Virus record (IMG/VR): IMGVR_UViG_3300001282_000026 | Location: 1-37,770 of that record | DNA from: a virus | Strand: one strand, 5' to 3' | Length of the DNA: 37,770 bases | In this document: positions 1 through 6,674 of the stretch, in pieces | Layout of the letters: each line of letters opens with the position of its first letter | How positions within the stretch are numbered: the first letter of the stretch is position 1 | Translations under genes and position numbers: made by a program | The notes under the pieces: generated by a model | The model's input: the letters and a program-made list of their open reading frames with translations, nothing else | The model's database searches: none | What the model was told of the DNA's origin: nothing

Positions 1-1
1 T

Positions 2-88
2 TCAAAACCTTTAAAAGAAAGACTCAAGTGGGATGCCACTCGTCTTAACTTTATGAAGAAAACATCAAGAGCAAGATTGCCTTTATGA
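2..88 (+). CDS. 33: 3' end of gp33-like late-transcription co-activator (partial)
   Basis: Only the last 28 codons are in the window; the 5' part lies upstream. The tail (SKPLKERLKWDATRLNFM, then KKTSRARLPL) can be aligned with the region of T4 gp33 around IPSGIIEKIQSEAIDENLL. In T4, gene 33 lies directly before gene 59, as here. gp33 bridges RNA polymerase and the sliding clamp in late transcription. The stop TGA overlaps the gp59 start (ATGA), so the two are translationally coupled. The hydrophobic clamp-binding C-terminus of T4 gp33 is not evident, so the name rests on synteny plus weak similarity. Confidence 0.55.
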   Translation, partial: SKPLKERLKWDATRLNFMKKTSRARLPL

Positions 89-678
89 TCGTGACACCCT
101 TTGAAACTTATCAACATTATTTGTCACTTAAAAATCATTTCACAAACCCAAAATACGATTTCTTTAAATATGGTGCGAAGACCCGTGCCAGTATGACATC
201 CTTCAACAAACGCAAGGACAAATACTGGTTCGAGAAGACAAGTCGCAAATATTCTGATAAAGAAGTCGTAGATTTCTTAGTATCAAACTTTGTAGAAGCA
301 GACAACCCGAGTAATTTATGGATTGGTTCTTTAATAAACGAAGGAGAAAGAACATATCAAGAATGGATGAGACGACAGCAGAGTTTGACTTACTTGTTCA
401 AAGAGCAAAGCAACGAATTGTTCTCGGAAACAAAATTAGAGGATGCGTTGAATTGTTCCAAAGGACATCCACCCGTTCTAAAAAAATTCCTGAGCGGGAA
501 GATTAGCCTTGAAACACTGGTCATATATGATAAAATATTCCTGTTCGGGAAGACGTTTGATGAAAAACTTTTGGACCCAGTGTGGGAGTGTGTTTCTCTT
601 AAAATTAAAAAATATTCACCATTTCTTCAAATAGATATTTTTAACTATAAAAAAATTCTTAGAGAAATAATTTCATAG
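85..678 (+). CDS. 59: gp59 loader of the replicative helicase
   Basis: A 197-residue protein (T4 gp59 is 217). In T4, gp59 binds forked DNA and gp32 and loads the gp41 helicase at recombination and replication forks. The N-terminal pattern (YDFFKYGAK, then FNKRKDKYWFEKTSRKYSD, then VVDFLVSNFV and WIG) matches the T4 gp59 pattern of KYD..KYN, KRRDKYFFQKLSEKY and ISNLVAN..WIG. It overlaps the upstream gp33-like gene by 4 nt. From roughly codon 171 to the end the codon choice turns strongly A/T-ending, and a diverged second copy of the last codons lies about 390 bp downstream at 1063-1116. The present 3' end is therefore probably a replacement brought in by the following insertion. Confidence 0.88.
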   Translation: MIVTPFETYQHYLSLKNHFTNPKYDFFKYGAKTRASMTSFNKRKDKYWFEKTSRKYSDKEVVDFLVSNFVEADNPSNLWIGSLINEGERTYQEWMRRQQSLTYLFKEQSNELFSETKLEDALNCSKGHPPVLKKFLSGKISLETLVIYDKIFLFGKTFDEKLLDPVWECVSLKIKKYSPFLQIDIFNYKKILREIIS

Positions 679-681
679 AGT

Positions 682-748
682 GCGGGCAGCAAAGTCGGGT
701 AGGGGTATTTGACTTGCGTAAGTCCCGCCTAAATAATATTACCCCTAC
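682..748 (+). ncRNA. potential structured RNA (nested/pseudoknot stems) before the inserted ORF
   Basis: Three sets of complementary segments are visible. GTAGGGGTA (699-707) pairs perfectly with TACCCCTAC (740-748). GACTT (711-715) pairs with AAGTC (720-724) around a GCGT loop. GCGGG (682-686) pairs with CCCGC (724-728). The first and third cross each other, so together they would form a pseudoknot. It may control translation of the ORF at 758 or be the remnant of a splicing ribozyme. No complete group I intron core was recognised. Confidence 0.4.
729..735 (+). promoter_or_regulatory. late-promoter-like box CTAAATA
   Basis: CTAAATA lies 22 bp before the ORF at 758. It resembles the T4 late -10 element TATAAATA and the other (C/A)TAAATA boxes that precede structural genes in this window. 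It lies inside the loop of the long GTAGGGGTA/TACCCCTAC stem. Confidence 0.35.
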
Positions 749-757
749 TAAAAGAAT

Positions 758-1063
758 ATGTTAAATGTATCGAGTATTAATCTTGCTCTTAATATTGATG
801 GTCCTGATTTTATAGAAGATATAAAGGACGAAAATTGGGAAAATTTTCCATCTAGAGAGGTTCAAAAAGAACAATCTAGAAAAAAGTGGAGAGATAAAAA
901 TCCAGATTATGAAAAGAAGAGATGGGCAAAAGGTTTGACTGAGGAGCAAGTTTTAGCTAGACGAGCTAGGGAGAAAAAGAGATATTGGGAAAATCAAAAA
1001 GATAGGGAAAACCGTAAGGAACGGGCAAGAGAAAGAAAAAGAGCATTAAAGAATAATTCATAA
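758..1063 (+). CDS. small highly basic protein of the gp59-tail insertion
   Basis: A 101-residue protein. The first 35 residues are ordinary and acidic. From about residue 36 it is a run of Lys, Arg and Glu with periodic aromatics (KKWRDKNPDYEKKRW, then REKKRYW), probably a long charged helix. Such K/R-E-Y/W repeats occur in the DNA-binding parts of phage HNH and GIY-YIG endonucleases. This protein has no histidine or cysteine at all, so it has no HNH catalytic site. It may be the DNA- or RNA-binding remnant or partner of a homing endonuclease. Function not recognised. Confidence 0.7.
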   Translation: MLNVSSINLALNIDGPDFIEDIKDENWENFPSREVQKEQSRKKWRDKNPDYEKKRWAKGLTEEQVLARRAREKKRYWENQKDRENRKERARERKRALKNNS

Positions 1064-1116
1064 ATATTGACGTATTCCAGTACAAGAAGATTTTAAGGGA
1101 AATCATAGATGAGTAA
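1063..1116 (+). pseudogene. relic of the original gp59 3' end
   Basis: Read in frame from ATT at 1066, this stretch encodes IDVFQYKKILREIIDE and a TAA stop. The live gp59 ends IDIFNYKKILREIIS. Over 14 aligned codons 12 residues are identical, but about 15 of 42 bases differ, mostly at third positions. The relic uses GAC, TTC, TAC and AAG where the live copy has GAT, TTT, TAT and AAA. It overlaps the start of the next gene (GATGAG) and contains that gene's likely ribosome binding site (AAGGGA), which may explain why it was kept. Confidence 0.85.
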
Positions 1117-1441
1117 CTTTTTTGACTCCGATATTATTCAAGATGAACTGAAAGAAATCAATAAGTTACAAGAGGAGATATACGGAAGTATTCTCACTTT
1201 TGGTATGATGCCCCGTGAGACCAAACTGGAACACATTGAAAAGTTAGAACTCTTGCTAGAAAAGCAGAGAGTGATGTATACTAGACTGTCTCTTTCAGAT
1301 GATCCACAAGCGGTTGAGATGAAAGAGAACCTACGCAAATCAGTCGCATTGATGGGTTTTCCACCAGAGACTGATATGCAAGTACTGTTCAGTAGTATGA
1401 ATAAGACCATTGAATCCCTCAAACAATTCATTGACAGGTGA
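1109..1441 (+). CDS. DUF1825 family protein
   Basis: A 110-residue protein starting MSNFFDSDIIQDELKEI. It has the features I recall from cyanobacterial DUF1825 proteins: FFDS..VQ.E near the N-terminus, a central IEKLE.LLEKQR segment, LSDD, and a C-terminal LF..MN.T.E.LK. It is predicted to be mostly helical with no catalytic motif; the biochemical role is unknown. It lies between gp59 and gp32 and would have overlapped the gp59 stop before the insertion. AAGGGA about 10 nt before the ATG is the likely ribosome binding site. The -35 box of the gp32 promoter lies within its last codons. Confidence 0.75.
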   Translation: MSNFFDSDIIQDELKEINKLQEEIYGSILTFGMMPRETKLEHIEKLELLLEKQRVMYTRLSLSDDPQAVEMKENLRKSVALMGFPPETDMQVLFSSMNKTIESLKQFIDR

Positions 1442-1459
1442 TTCAATCTTCGCTATAAT
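1431..1459 (+). promoter_or_regulatory. consensus sigma70-type promoter for gp32
   Basis: TTGACA (1431-1436), a 17-bp spacer and TATAAT (1454-1459) exactly match the bacterial sigma70 consensus. It gives gp32 its own early-type transcript, independent of the gp33-gp59 operon. Confidence 0.85.
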
Positions 1460-1503
1460 ATCCAAGTAAATCCCCCGAATCCAAACTATCCGAGGTAATC
1501 CAA

Positions 1504-2427
1504 ATGTCTTTTGCTGACCTTAAGAAGCAATCTAAATTGGGCTCTCTGACCGCTAAACTGGTCAAAGAAGTTGAAAAAATGAATACTGGTAGCGGTTCTA
1601 GTGATGACCGCATCTGGAAACTGGATGTAGATAAGAGCGGCAATGGTTATGCCGTAATCCGTTTCCTCCCTGCTCCGAACGGTGAGGACCTTCCGTTCGT
1701 GAAACTCTACAGTCACGCATTCCAAGGTCCTGGTGGTTGGTATATTGAGAACTCTCTGACTACTCTGGGTCAGAAGGATCCAGTGTCTGAGTACAACTCT
1801 GAACTGTGGAACAATGGTACTGATGCTGGTAAGGAACTGGCACGTAAGCAGAAGCGCAAACTGACTTATGTGAGCAACATTTACGTTGTGAAAGATCCTG
1901 CCAACCCTGCGAACGAAGGTAAGGTCTTCCTGTTCAAGTTCGGTAAAAAGATCTTCGACAAACTGACTGCTGCGATGCAACCCGAGTTTGAAGATGAGGA
2001 AGCAATCGATCCGTTTGACTTCTGGCAAGGTGCCAACTTCAAACTGAAGGCGAAGAACGTTGCTGGTTATCGTAACTATGATTCTAGTGAGTTTGCTGCT
2101 GCTGCTCCTCTGCTGGACGATGATGATGCAATGGAAGCAGTGTGGAAGAAGCAGTATTCGCTTGCCGAACTCGTTGCTGCCGACCAATTCAAGACCTATG
2201 ATGAACTGAAGAAGCGTCTTGACTATGTGCTTGGTTCCAAAGGTACTCCTCGTTATCAGGACCCCGAAGATCTTGATGAGGACAACACCCGTGGTTCGAC
2301 CCGCGAACTAACTGAGGATCTTCGTACTGAACTCAACAATCTTCAACCCACCCGTCGTGCTGCTGCGGTTGAAGAAGATGAGGATGATGATGCTCTGTCC
2401 TACTTCGCCCGTCTTGCCGAAGACTGA
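1504..2427 (+). CDS. 32: gp32 single-stranded DNA-binding protein
   Basis: A 307-residue protein (T4 gp32 is 301). It coats ssDNA in replication, recombination and repair and binds gp59. The core aligns with T4: LPFVKLYSH, GGWYIEN, then KLTYVSNIYVVKDP, EGKVFLFKFGKKIFDK, and FWQGANFKLKAK with GYRNYDSSEF. The C-terminal tail is acidic (EEDEDDD), as expected for the protein-protein interaction tail. The T4 zinc ligands Cys77, Cys87 and Cys90 have no counterpart: the protein contains no cysteine. GAGG lies shortly before the start. The codons are visibly richer in G/C-ending and 'optimal' triplets than the structural genes, which suits high expression. Confidence 0.95.
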   Translation: MSFADLKKQSKLGSLTAKLVKEVEKMNTGSGSSDDRIWKLDVDKSGNGYAVIRFLPAPNGEDLPFVKLYSHAFQGPGGWYIENSLTTLGQKDPVSEYNSELWNNGTDAGKELARKQKRKLTYVSNIYVVKDPANPANEGKVFLFKFGKKIFDKLTAAMQPEFEDEEAIDPFDFWQGANFKLKAKNVAGYRNYDSSEFAAAAPLLDDDDAMEAVWKKQYSLAELVAADQFKTYDELKKRLDYVLGSKGTPRYQDPEDLDEDNTRGSTRELTEDLRTELNNLQPTRRAAAVEEDEDDDALSYFARLAED

Positions 2428-2433
2428 TACACT

Positions 2434-2455
2434 GGGGGCATATGCCCCCTTTTTT
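2434..2455 (+). terminator. intrinsic terminator after gp32
   Basis: The perfect palindrome GGGGGCATATGCCCCC (2434-2449) is followed by six T residues (2450-2455), a textbook rho-independent terminator. It separates gp32 from the convergent minus-strand operon, whose last stop codon lies in the T-run. Confidence 0.92.
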
Positions 2456-3110
2456 ATGGTGACTTGATTCTAGTATTAGATGCCTTAATTAACTTAGAAT
2501 CAATAAATTGAGATGATTCTGTATATGTCATAATCTTTCTAATATCAGTTAAGAAACTTGGTAAGTATTCTGATTTTAATACATAAATGTTTCTTTTTGC
2601 CTCATTCTTACGAACTTCATATTCATAATTATTAATTGCTACAACAACTTTAGATTGTTGTAAATTTTGAACTTTATTCGCTGGGTCTGGAATTGTAAAG
2701 TTAGCATCAACAACTTTTCCAGCAGGGAGAATTAATCTTCCATTAGGATCTCTGACTTCTATTGTTTCATAAAATTTAGTGTCATTGAGATTATCTCCAT
2801 ATTTTTCATAACTGTAATTGTACAAATCATAGTTTGAGAGTGGCCACTCATCTCTTACATTAACTATCCCAGCACTGATGAGTACAACCCAGTCAAATTC
2901 TGACTTTCCATATAGTGCCTCTGCAACTGTATCAGGTCTTGCACCATCAGAAATGGTATATTTGTTGAATATTGTAAAAACTTTCTGTAAGTCGTCTCTG
3001 ATTTTTACTCTTCTAAAGATATTTTTTGCCCTTACATAATCTAATGAAGAGTTTCTATCCGAGAATGGTGATTGATATTCTAAATCTGGTAGTTCTCTAA
3101 AGTATGCCAT
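2454..3110 (-). CDS. 53: gp53 baseplate wedge subunit
   Basis: A 218-residue protein (T4 gp53 is 196). It joins neighbouring baseplate wedges. Recognised by the N-terminal FRRVKIRDDLQKV segment and the hallmark ARPDTVAEALYGKSEFDWVV (T4: SPRPEELANAIYGNPQLYWVL), the following NVRDEWPLS, and a C-terminal I.KS.Y..SFL.DIRKIM tail. It is the last gene of the minus-strand operon and follows gp48 with one base between the stop and the start. Confidence 0.88.
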   Translation of the reverse strand: MAYFRELPDLEYQSPFSDRNSSLDYVRAKNIFRRVKIRDDLQKVFTIFNKYTISDGARPDTVAEALYGKSEFDWVVLISAGIVNVRDEWPLSNYDLYNYSYEKYGDNLNDTKFYETIEVRDPNGRLILPAGKVVDANFTIPDPANKVQNLQQSKVVVAINNYEYEVRKNEAKRNIYVLKSEYLPSFLTDIRKIMTYTESSQFIDSKLIKASNTRIKSP

Positions 3111-3111
3111 C

Positions 3112-4134
3112 TTAGTATCCTACTCCATCTTTTCCTTCTTTTGTATCATAATCTTCAGCATAAATTGGTGTAAGTTCGCTCATATTAAGTGTTAATTGCA
3201 TATGAACTGGTGTTGAATCACCATATGTTGCATAAGTTCCAGATCCTGTATAATTAACTGACATCCCAGTTAATGCCATTGGTTTGAACTGGTTCAAAAA
3301 TGCATGTGGTTTTTGACCTGTCATGTAAGTTAATTGGAATACACTTGGAGACCCAATAAAGAATCCACCACCTGGTTGAGCCTGAGCACCTTTTCTTGCA
3401 GACATGTAGGATTTAAATATTCTTATTATATTTTTTACTTCATCCGATTCCTTTTTAGACCTTGGAACTAAGTCCCAACTAAATCCAAAAGATCTTTGAG
3501 CCACACTGTTAAATAAGAGTTGGCTATTTGGGTTTAATGTTGCACCAAGTGCTCTATTAATTAGTCCCTGGGCGTTAGCATTTCCTGTTATCGCTGCGGC
3601 TGCTTTAGCAGACATTGATGCCATAAATGCCTTTCCTCCTTCTGCAGATAGTGCTAAAGCAGATCCAGAACCAGCAAGATTTTTAGCCATGTCACCAAAA
3701 GCACCTGGAAGATTTCCCCCAGCAGATTGTCCCAAAAATTGATTGAATGCTCCAATCAAAGTAGCATCAAATGGATTTACGTTACTATTTGACCAGTCTG
3801 CATTATTGGTATCTCCAACACCTTCTGGAATAGGTAAAATAATTCGACTAAGTACTTTTTGCTTGTTTTTTGCTAGAGTTTGATCTGTTGTAACTAATGC
3901 TAAAGACTCGGCACCTTGTCTTTGTAATCCACCAGGAACAAAATCAATAACTTCTATTAATAAGTAGTCATCACCATCATCAATTCTATCAAATGGATAT
4001 CTATATGCTGTCTTCTTATTGGATTTTTGAGCTTGCTGTTTATCTGGCTTAGCTGGGGCAGATGACCCAGCAGAAGAAGATGGTGGGTTACTTGTTGTTG
4101 AGCTTCGTTGGACTTCCCAGGGCTTAACTACCAT
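3112..4134 (-). CDS. 48: gp48 baseplate tail-tube cap/junction protein
   Basis: A 340-residue protein (T4 gp48 is 364). It caps the baseplate hub and nucleates tail-tube assembly. The N-terminus is a Ser/Pro/Gln-rich linker, followed by YRYPFDRID..DDYLLIEVIDF. The middle is Ala-rich. The C-terminal tube-like fold contains QLTYM.G..PH.FLNQFKPMALTGMSVNYTGSG and a final LTLNMSELTPIYAEDYD, typical of the gp48/gp54 tube-protein family. Its place beside gp53 supports gp48 over gp54. Confidence 0.82.
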   Translation of the reverse strand: MVVKPWEVQRSSTTSNPPSSSAGSSAPAKPDKQQAQKSNKKTAYRYPFDRIDDGDDYLLIEVIDFVPGGLQRQGAESLALVTTDQTLAKNKQKVLSRIILPIPEGVGDTNNADWSNSNVNPFDATLIGAFNQFLGQSAGGNLPGAFGDMAKNLAGSGSALALSAEGGKAFMASMSAKAAAAITGNANAQGLINRALGATLNPNSQLLFNSVAQRSFGFSWDLVPRSKKESDEVKNIIRIFKSYMSARKGAQAQPGGGFFIGSPSVFQLTYMTGQKPHAFLNQFKPMALTGMSVNYTGSGTYATYGDSTPVHMQLTLNMSELTPIYAEDYDTKEGKDGVGY

Positions 4135-4148
4135 TTATCTTTTTCTAA

Positions 4149-4559
4149 CTATTTAGATCGTATTTTTCCAAAAGGTATCTTTCGTACATCAGTTATTTCT
4201 TCATCTAGAATATTATACACACCACCAATGATTTCTTTCCAGGTATATTGCCTTCCATCATTCCAGTGAAAATTAAATCCTTTGAATCCCCATTTTAAAA
4301 CTTCAGTTACTGCAACCAAAGGATATTCATCATAAGTAATTCCAGATGTTTTTGGCGAATAAACAAAAGTATAGTATTTACCTACTTGTGGTGCAGTGCT
4401 TGACTCAGATAAAAGTCCCATGAGTTCCTGCATCAAATCATCAGGGTCTTCAGTGCCATTAATACTTTCTACAAGTGGCAAAACCCTATTTTTGACTGCT
4501 TTATTTTGTTGAAGTTTTTGTTGCTTCTCTTGTTTGTCTTTAAGAGTTTTTCTCGGCAT
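4149..4559 (-). CDS. conserved hypothetical protein between gp4 and gp48
   Basis: A 136-residue protein. The N-terminal 30 residues are Lys/Gln-rich and likely coiled or disordered. The rest is a compact domain with YYTFVYSPKTSGITYDEYP and GFNFHWNDGRQYTWKEI. Its ATG overlaps the stop of gp4 upstream on the same strand. Co-transcription with head-completion and baseplate genes suggests a virion or assembly role. No specific family was recognised. Confidence 0.7.
   Translation of the reverse strand: MPRKTLKDKQEKQQKLQQNKAVKNRVLPLVESINGTEDPDDLMQELMGLLSESSTAPQVGKYYTFVYSPKTSGITYDEYPLVAVTEVLKWGFKGFNFHWNDGRQYTWKEIIGGVYNILDEEITDVRKIPFGKIRSK
4150..4156 (-). promoter_or_regulatory. late-promoter-like box CTAAATA overlapping a stop codon
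   Basis: On the minus strand, CTAAATA (4156 to 4150) overlaps the TAG stop of the hypothetical gene and lies 16 bp upstream of the gp48 start. Confidence 0.45.
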
Positions 4560-4996
4560 TATTTAATACCTAACTCATCTTCTGTTATAATTTTAAAACT
4601 CCACCCACGGTCAGCACAGAATTCTTTTGCAGCAGCCCACTTTGATTGATTTTTTGCATACTCATATGCTTCACGGATGTATGTTTTAGTTTGTCTGCCT
4701 GGATTTTGTGGGGGAATAGTCTGTCTTTTGGGTTTTATTTCAATCAAATATTTTTTAATAACATTATTTGATTCTTTTACTTTAATATAAAAATCTGGAA
4801 AATATCTATGAATGCGGCGGTCAATTGGGGAACGATATGGAAGGGCAATTTCTTCACTTCCCCACTCTAAAATATTTTCATTGAGATCGCAGTATTTCAT
4901 AAATTTTCTTTCCCAGAGGGAACGATAAATGATATTTGTTGGATCTCCTTTGTATTTTTCAGGATAAGATGGTTGATATTTTCCCTTATAAGACAT
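4559..4996 (-). CDS. 4: gp4 head completion protein
   Basis: A 145-residue protein (T4 gp4, also called gp50/65, is 150). It completes DNA-filled heads before tails join. Motifs: YRSLWERKFMKYCD near the N-terminus, WGSEEIALPYRSP.D, RRIHRYFPDFYIK, and LIEIKPK. The E...D/E.K spacing is that of a TnsA/PD-(D/E)XK nuclease-like fold, known for this family. It is the first gene of the minus-strand operon, next to divergent late promoters. Confidence 0.9.
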   Translation of the reverse strand: MSYKGKYQPSYPEKYKGDPTNIIYRSLWERKFMKYCDLNENILEWGSEEIALPYRSPIDRRIHRYFPDFYIKVKESNNVIKKYLIEIKPKRQTIPPQNPGRQTKTYIREAYEYAKNQSKWAAAKEFCADRGWSFKIITEDELGIK

Positions 4997-5003
4997 CTAA
5001 ATA
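4997..5003 (+). promoter_or_regulatory. late-promoter-like box CTAAATA for the gp54 operon
   Basis: CTAAATA lies 30 bp upstream of the GTG start of gp54. It faces an identical box on the other strand (5026-5032), so the two would transcribe towards and across each other. Confidence 0.6.
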
Positions 5004-5025
5004 ACTAAAAGACTCATAATATAGG

Positions 5026-5032
5026 TATTTAG
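5026..5032 (-). promoter_or_regulatory. late-promoter-like box CTAAATA for the gp4-gp53 operon
   Basis: On the minus strand, CTAAATA runs from 5032 to 5026, about 30 bp upstream of the gp4 start at 4996. It mirrors the + strand box at 4997-5003. Confidence 0.6.
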
Positions 5033-5033
5033 A

Positions 5034-5903
5034 GTGCCAGCACCTAGACCAAGAAAAATATCAGAATTTAAAAGAGTATTAACAAATCTAGCTCAAACCT
5101 CACATTATGAAGTCAAGTTTGGAGCACCACCAAAAGATGGTGCGTTATCATCTTATTTGGCTAACAGAGGTGTTGATTCTAGATTTATAAGCGGTGATGT
5201 TGGATTGTTATGTTACTCTGCAGAACTTCCATATGGAAGTTTGGCAACTGCAAATATTGCAGGAAACTACATGGGCATTCAAGAAAAGATTGCCCATAGT
5301 AGAATTTATGGGCAAGTTAATTTAGGGTTCTATATTGATAGTGATTATAAAGTATTGAAATTTCTAGAGCACTGGGCAGAATTTATTGCAAGCGGATCTC
5401 ATAATCCAGTTGGAACAAATGCTGATGCTGTCAGTCAAGGAAGAAAGAATTATTTTATCAGAATGCAATACCCCGAATACTATAAGATGGAATCGACAAA
5501 AATCGTTAAGTTTGATAGAGACTATCGTAAAAATATTGAATACACATTTTTTGGAATGTTCCCCTCTAATGTTGGTAATATTAATGTTTCATATGATAGC
5601 TCTAGAACTTTGACTGCATCTGCAACTTTTGAATTCACTCGCTATGTTTGTGGGCCAATTTCTGCCATTGACCAAAAAAGAGGAGTTGATAATAATAAAA
5701 CTGGAGAATCATCTTTACTGTATGCATCTGGTAAAGTCGCACCACTGAGTGCGGATGAAGCGAACGCTATTAGATTATCACAATCTTATCCAATTTATGG
5801 AGGAGAGGGTGCGGCAACTACTGGGAGTAGTATTGATTGGAATCAAAAACCTGACTTTGTTGCTGGAGAAATTGGACAATATCCACCAGGATTTGGTTCA
5901 TAA
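5034..5903 (+). CDS. 54: gp54 baseplate tail-tube initiator
   Basis: A 289-residue protein (T4 gp54 is 320). In T4 it sits on gp48 and starts tail-tube polymerisation. It shows tube-protein features: HYEVKFGAPP near the N-terminus, LCYSAELPYGSLATANI, GIQEKIAHSRIYGQVNLGFY, and KFLEHWAEFI. The start codon is GTG; no in-frame ATG lies nearby, and the reading frame opens just after the divergent late promoters. Assignment to gp54 rather than a gp19-type tube protein rests on gene order (gp48 divergent, gp26 downstream). Confidence 0.75.
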   Translation: MPAPRPRKISEFKRVLTNLAQTSHYEVKFGAPPKDGALSSYLANRGVDSRFISGDVGLLCYSAELPYGSLATANIAGNYMGIQEKIAHSRIYGQVNLGFYIDSDYKVLKFLEHWAEFIASGSHNPVGTNADAVSQGRKNYFIRMQYPEYYKMESTKIVKFDRDYRKNIEYTFFGMFPSNVGNINVSYDSSRTLTASATFEFTRYVCGPISAIDQKRGVDNNKTGESSLLYASGKVAPLSADEANAIRLSQSYPIYGGEGAATTGSSIDWNQKPDFVAGEIGQYPPGFGS

Positions 5904-5906
5904 ATA
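5899..5906 (+). promoter_or_regulatory. late-promoter-like box CATAAATA at the gp54 stop
   Basis: CATAAATA overlaps the TAA stop of gp54 (5901-5903) and lies about 27 bp before the gp26 start. It is close to the T4 late consensus TATAAATA. Confidence 0.6.
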
Positions 5907-5932
5907 AATTACTGACAATATTATAGGTTATT

Positions 5933-6649
5933 ATGCCTTTACCAACAATTGCAACTCCGACTTATGAGTTGACATTACCATCTTCTAAAAAAACAATTAA
6001 ATATAGACCATTTCTTGTTAAAGAAGAAAAAATTCTTATCATCGCAATGGAAAGTCAAGATGATAAGCAAATCACAAATGCAATTAAAACAGTTATCTCA
6101 AATTGCATTTTGACAAAAGGTGTAAAAGTAGAAGACCTGGCTACTTTTGATATTGAGTATCTGTTCCTTAACATCAGAGGAAAGTCAGTAGGTGAGACAG
6201 TAGATGTTCTAATCACCTGCCCTGATGATGAAGTTACTCAAGTTCCAGTGTCAATTAACTTGGACGAAATCCAAGTTCAAACCAATCCAAATCATACCAG
6301 AGATATTAAGTTAGATGATAATCTAACAATGAGGATGAGATATCCTTCATTGAGTCAGTTTATTAAAAACAACTTTAATATTACTGATGTAACGGTTGAT
6401 GATACTTTTGAGTTGATTAGTGGATGTATTGAGCAAGTCTATTCTGAAGAAGAATCTTGGTCTGCTTCTGATTGTACTAAGAAAGAATTATTTGAATTTG
6501 TTGATCAATTGAGTTCGAAACAATTCAAAGAGATTGAGACTTTCTTTGAAACAATGCCCAAACTTTCTCATACAATCAAAATCAAAAATCCAGAAACAAA
6601 AGTTGAAAGTGAAGTTGTTTTGGAGGGTCTAACAAGTTTTTTCGCGTAG
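5933..6649 (+). CDS. 26: gp26 baseplate hub subunit / tail assembly protein
   Basis: A 238-residue protein of the T4 gp26 baseplate family (T4 gp26 is 208). Typical features are MPLPTIATPTYELTLPS, KYRPFLVKEEKILIIAMES, FDIEYLFLNIRGKSVGE, MRYPSLSQF and a late FFETMPKLSHTI. It precedes the tape-measure-like genes, the usual place of tail assembly chaperones in long-tailed phages. Its last codons AGT TTT TTC GCG TAG contain the slippery heptamer T TTT TTC (6637-6643), so a -1 shift would extend it into the small ORF that follows. Confidence 0.85.
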   Translation: MPLPTIATPTYELTLPSSKKTIKYRPFLVKEEKILIIAMESQDDKQITNAIKTVISNCILTKGVKVEDLATFDIEYLFLNIRGKSVGETVDVLITCPDDEVTQVPVSINLDEIQVQTNPNHTRDIKLDDNLTMRMRYPSLSQFIKNNFNITDVTVDDTFELISGCIEQVYSEEESWSASDCTKKELFEFVDQLSSKQFKEIETFFETMPKLSHTIKIKNPETKVESEVVLEGLTSFFA

Positions 6650-6674
6650 GGATGGCTCATGATTCCCTTGAGTC
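6637..6674 (+). promoter_or_regulatory. possible -1 programmed frameshift site at the end of gp26
   Basis: The heptamer T TTT TTC (6637-6643) fits the X XXY YYZ rule in the gp26 frame and lies just before the gp26 TAG. A potential hairpin follows: GGCTCA (6654-6659) with TGAGTC (6669-6674), or alternatively AGGGA (6648-6652) with TCCCT (6664-6668). The -1 frame has no stop between the site and the ATG of the downstream ORF, so a fused product is possible. Confidence 0.5.

Larger units (their letters stand above)
679..1063 (+). mobile_element. insertion at the 3' end of gp59 (probable homing-type element)
   Basis: The segment between the gp59 stop and the relic gp59 tail contains a folded RNA-like region and one small basic ORF. 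It interrupts what was probably a direct junction: the relic tail at 1063-1116 overlaps the start of the DUF1825 gene in the usual stop/start fashion. The gp59 tail upstream of the insert encodes nearly the same peptide with different codons. This is the pattern expected when a mobile element is inherited together with a flanking recoded tract (co-conversion). The left boundary probably lies inside gp59, around 595-630, where codon use changes. No terminal repeats or transposase are visible. Confidence 0.6.

Noticed and set aside
318-506. 62-codon alternative frame within gp59
   Set aside because: Out-of-frame shadow of a well-supported gene, with no ribosome binding site.
679-757. Group I intron 3' portion
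   Set aside because: Stems and a GC-rich core are suggestive, but no P7/P3 pairing or guanosine site could be identified and gp59 is complete with a normal stop.
758-1063. HNH homing endonuclease
   Set aside because: The charged repeats resemble parts of such enzymes, but the protein has no His or Cys and is only 101 residues, so a catalytic site is impossible; kept as an unknown basic protein.
1486-2187. 233-codon minus-strand frame opposite gp32
   Set aside because: Antisense shadow of a strongly supported gp32 with its own promoter and terminator on the + strand.
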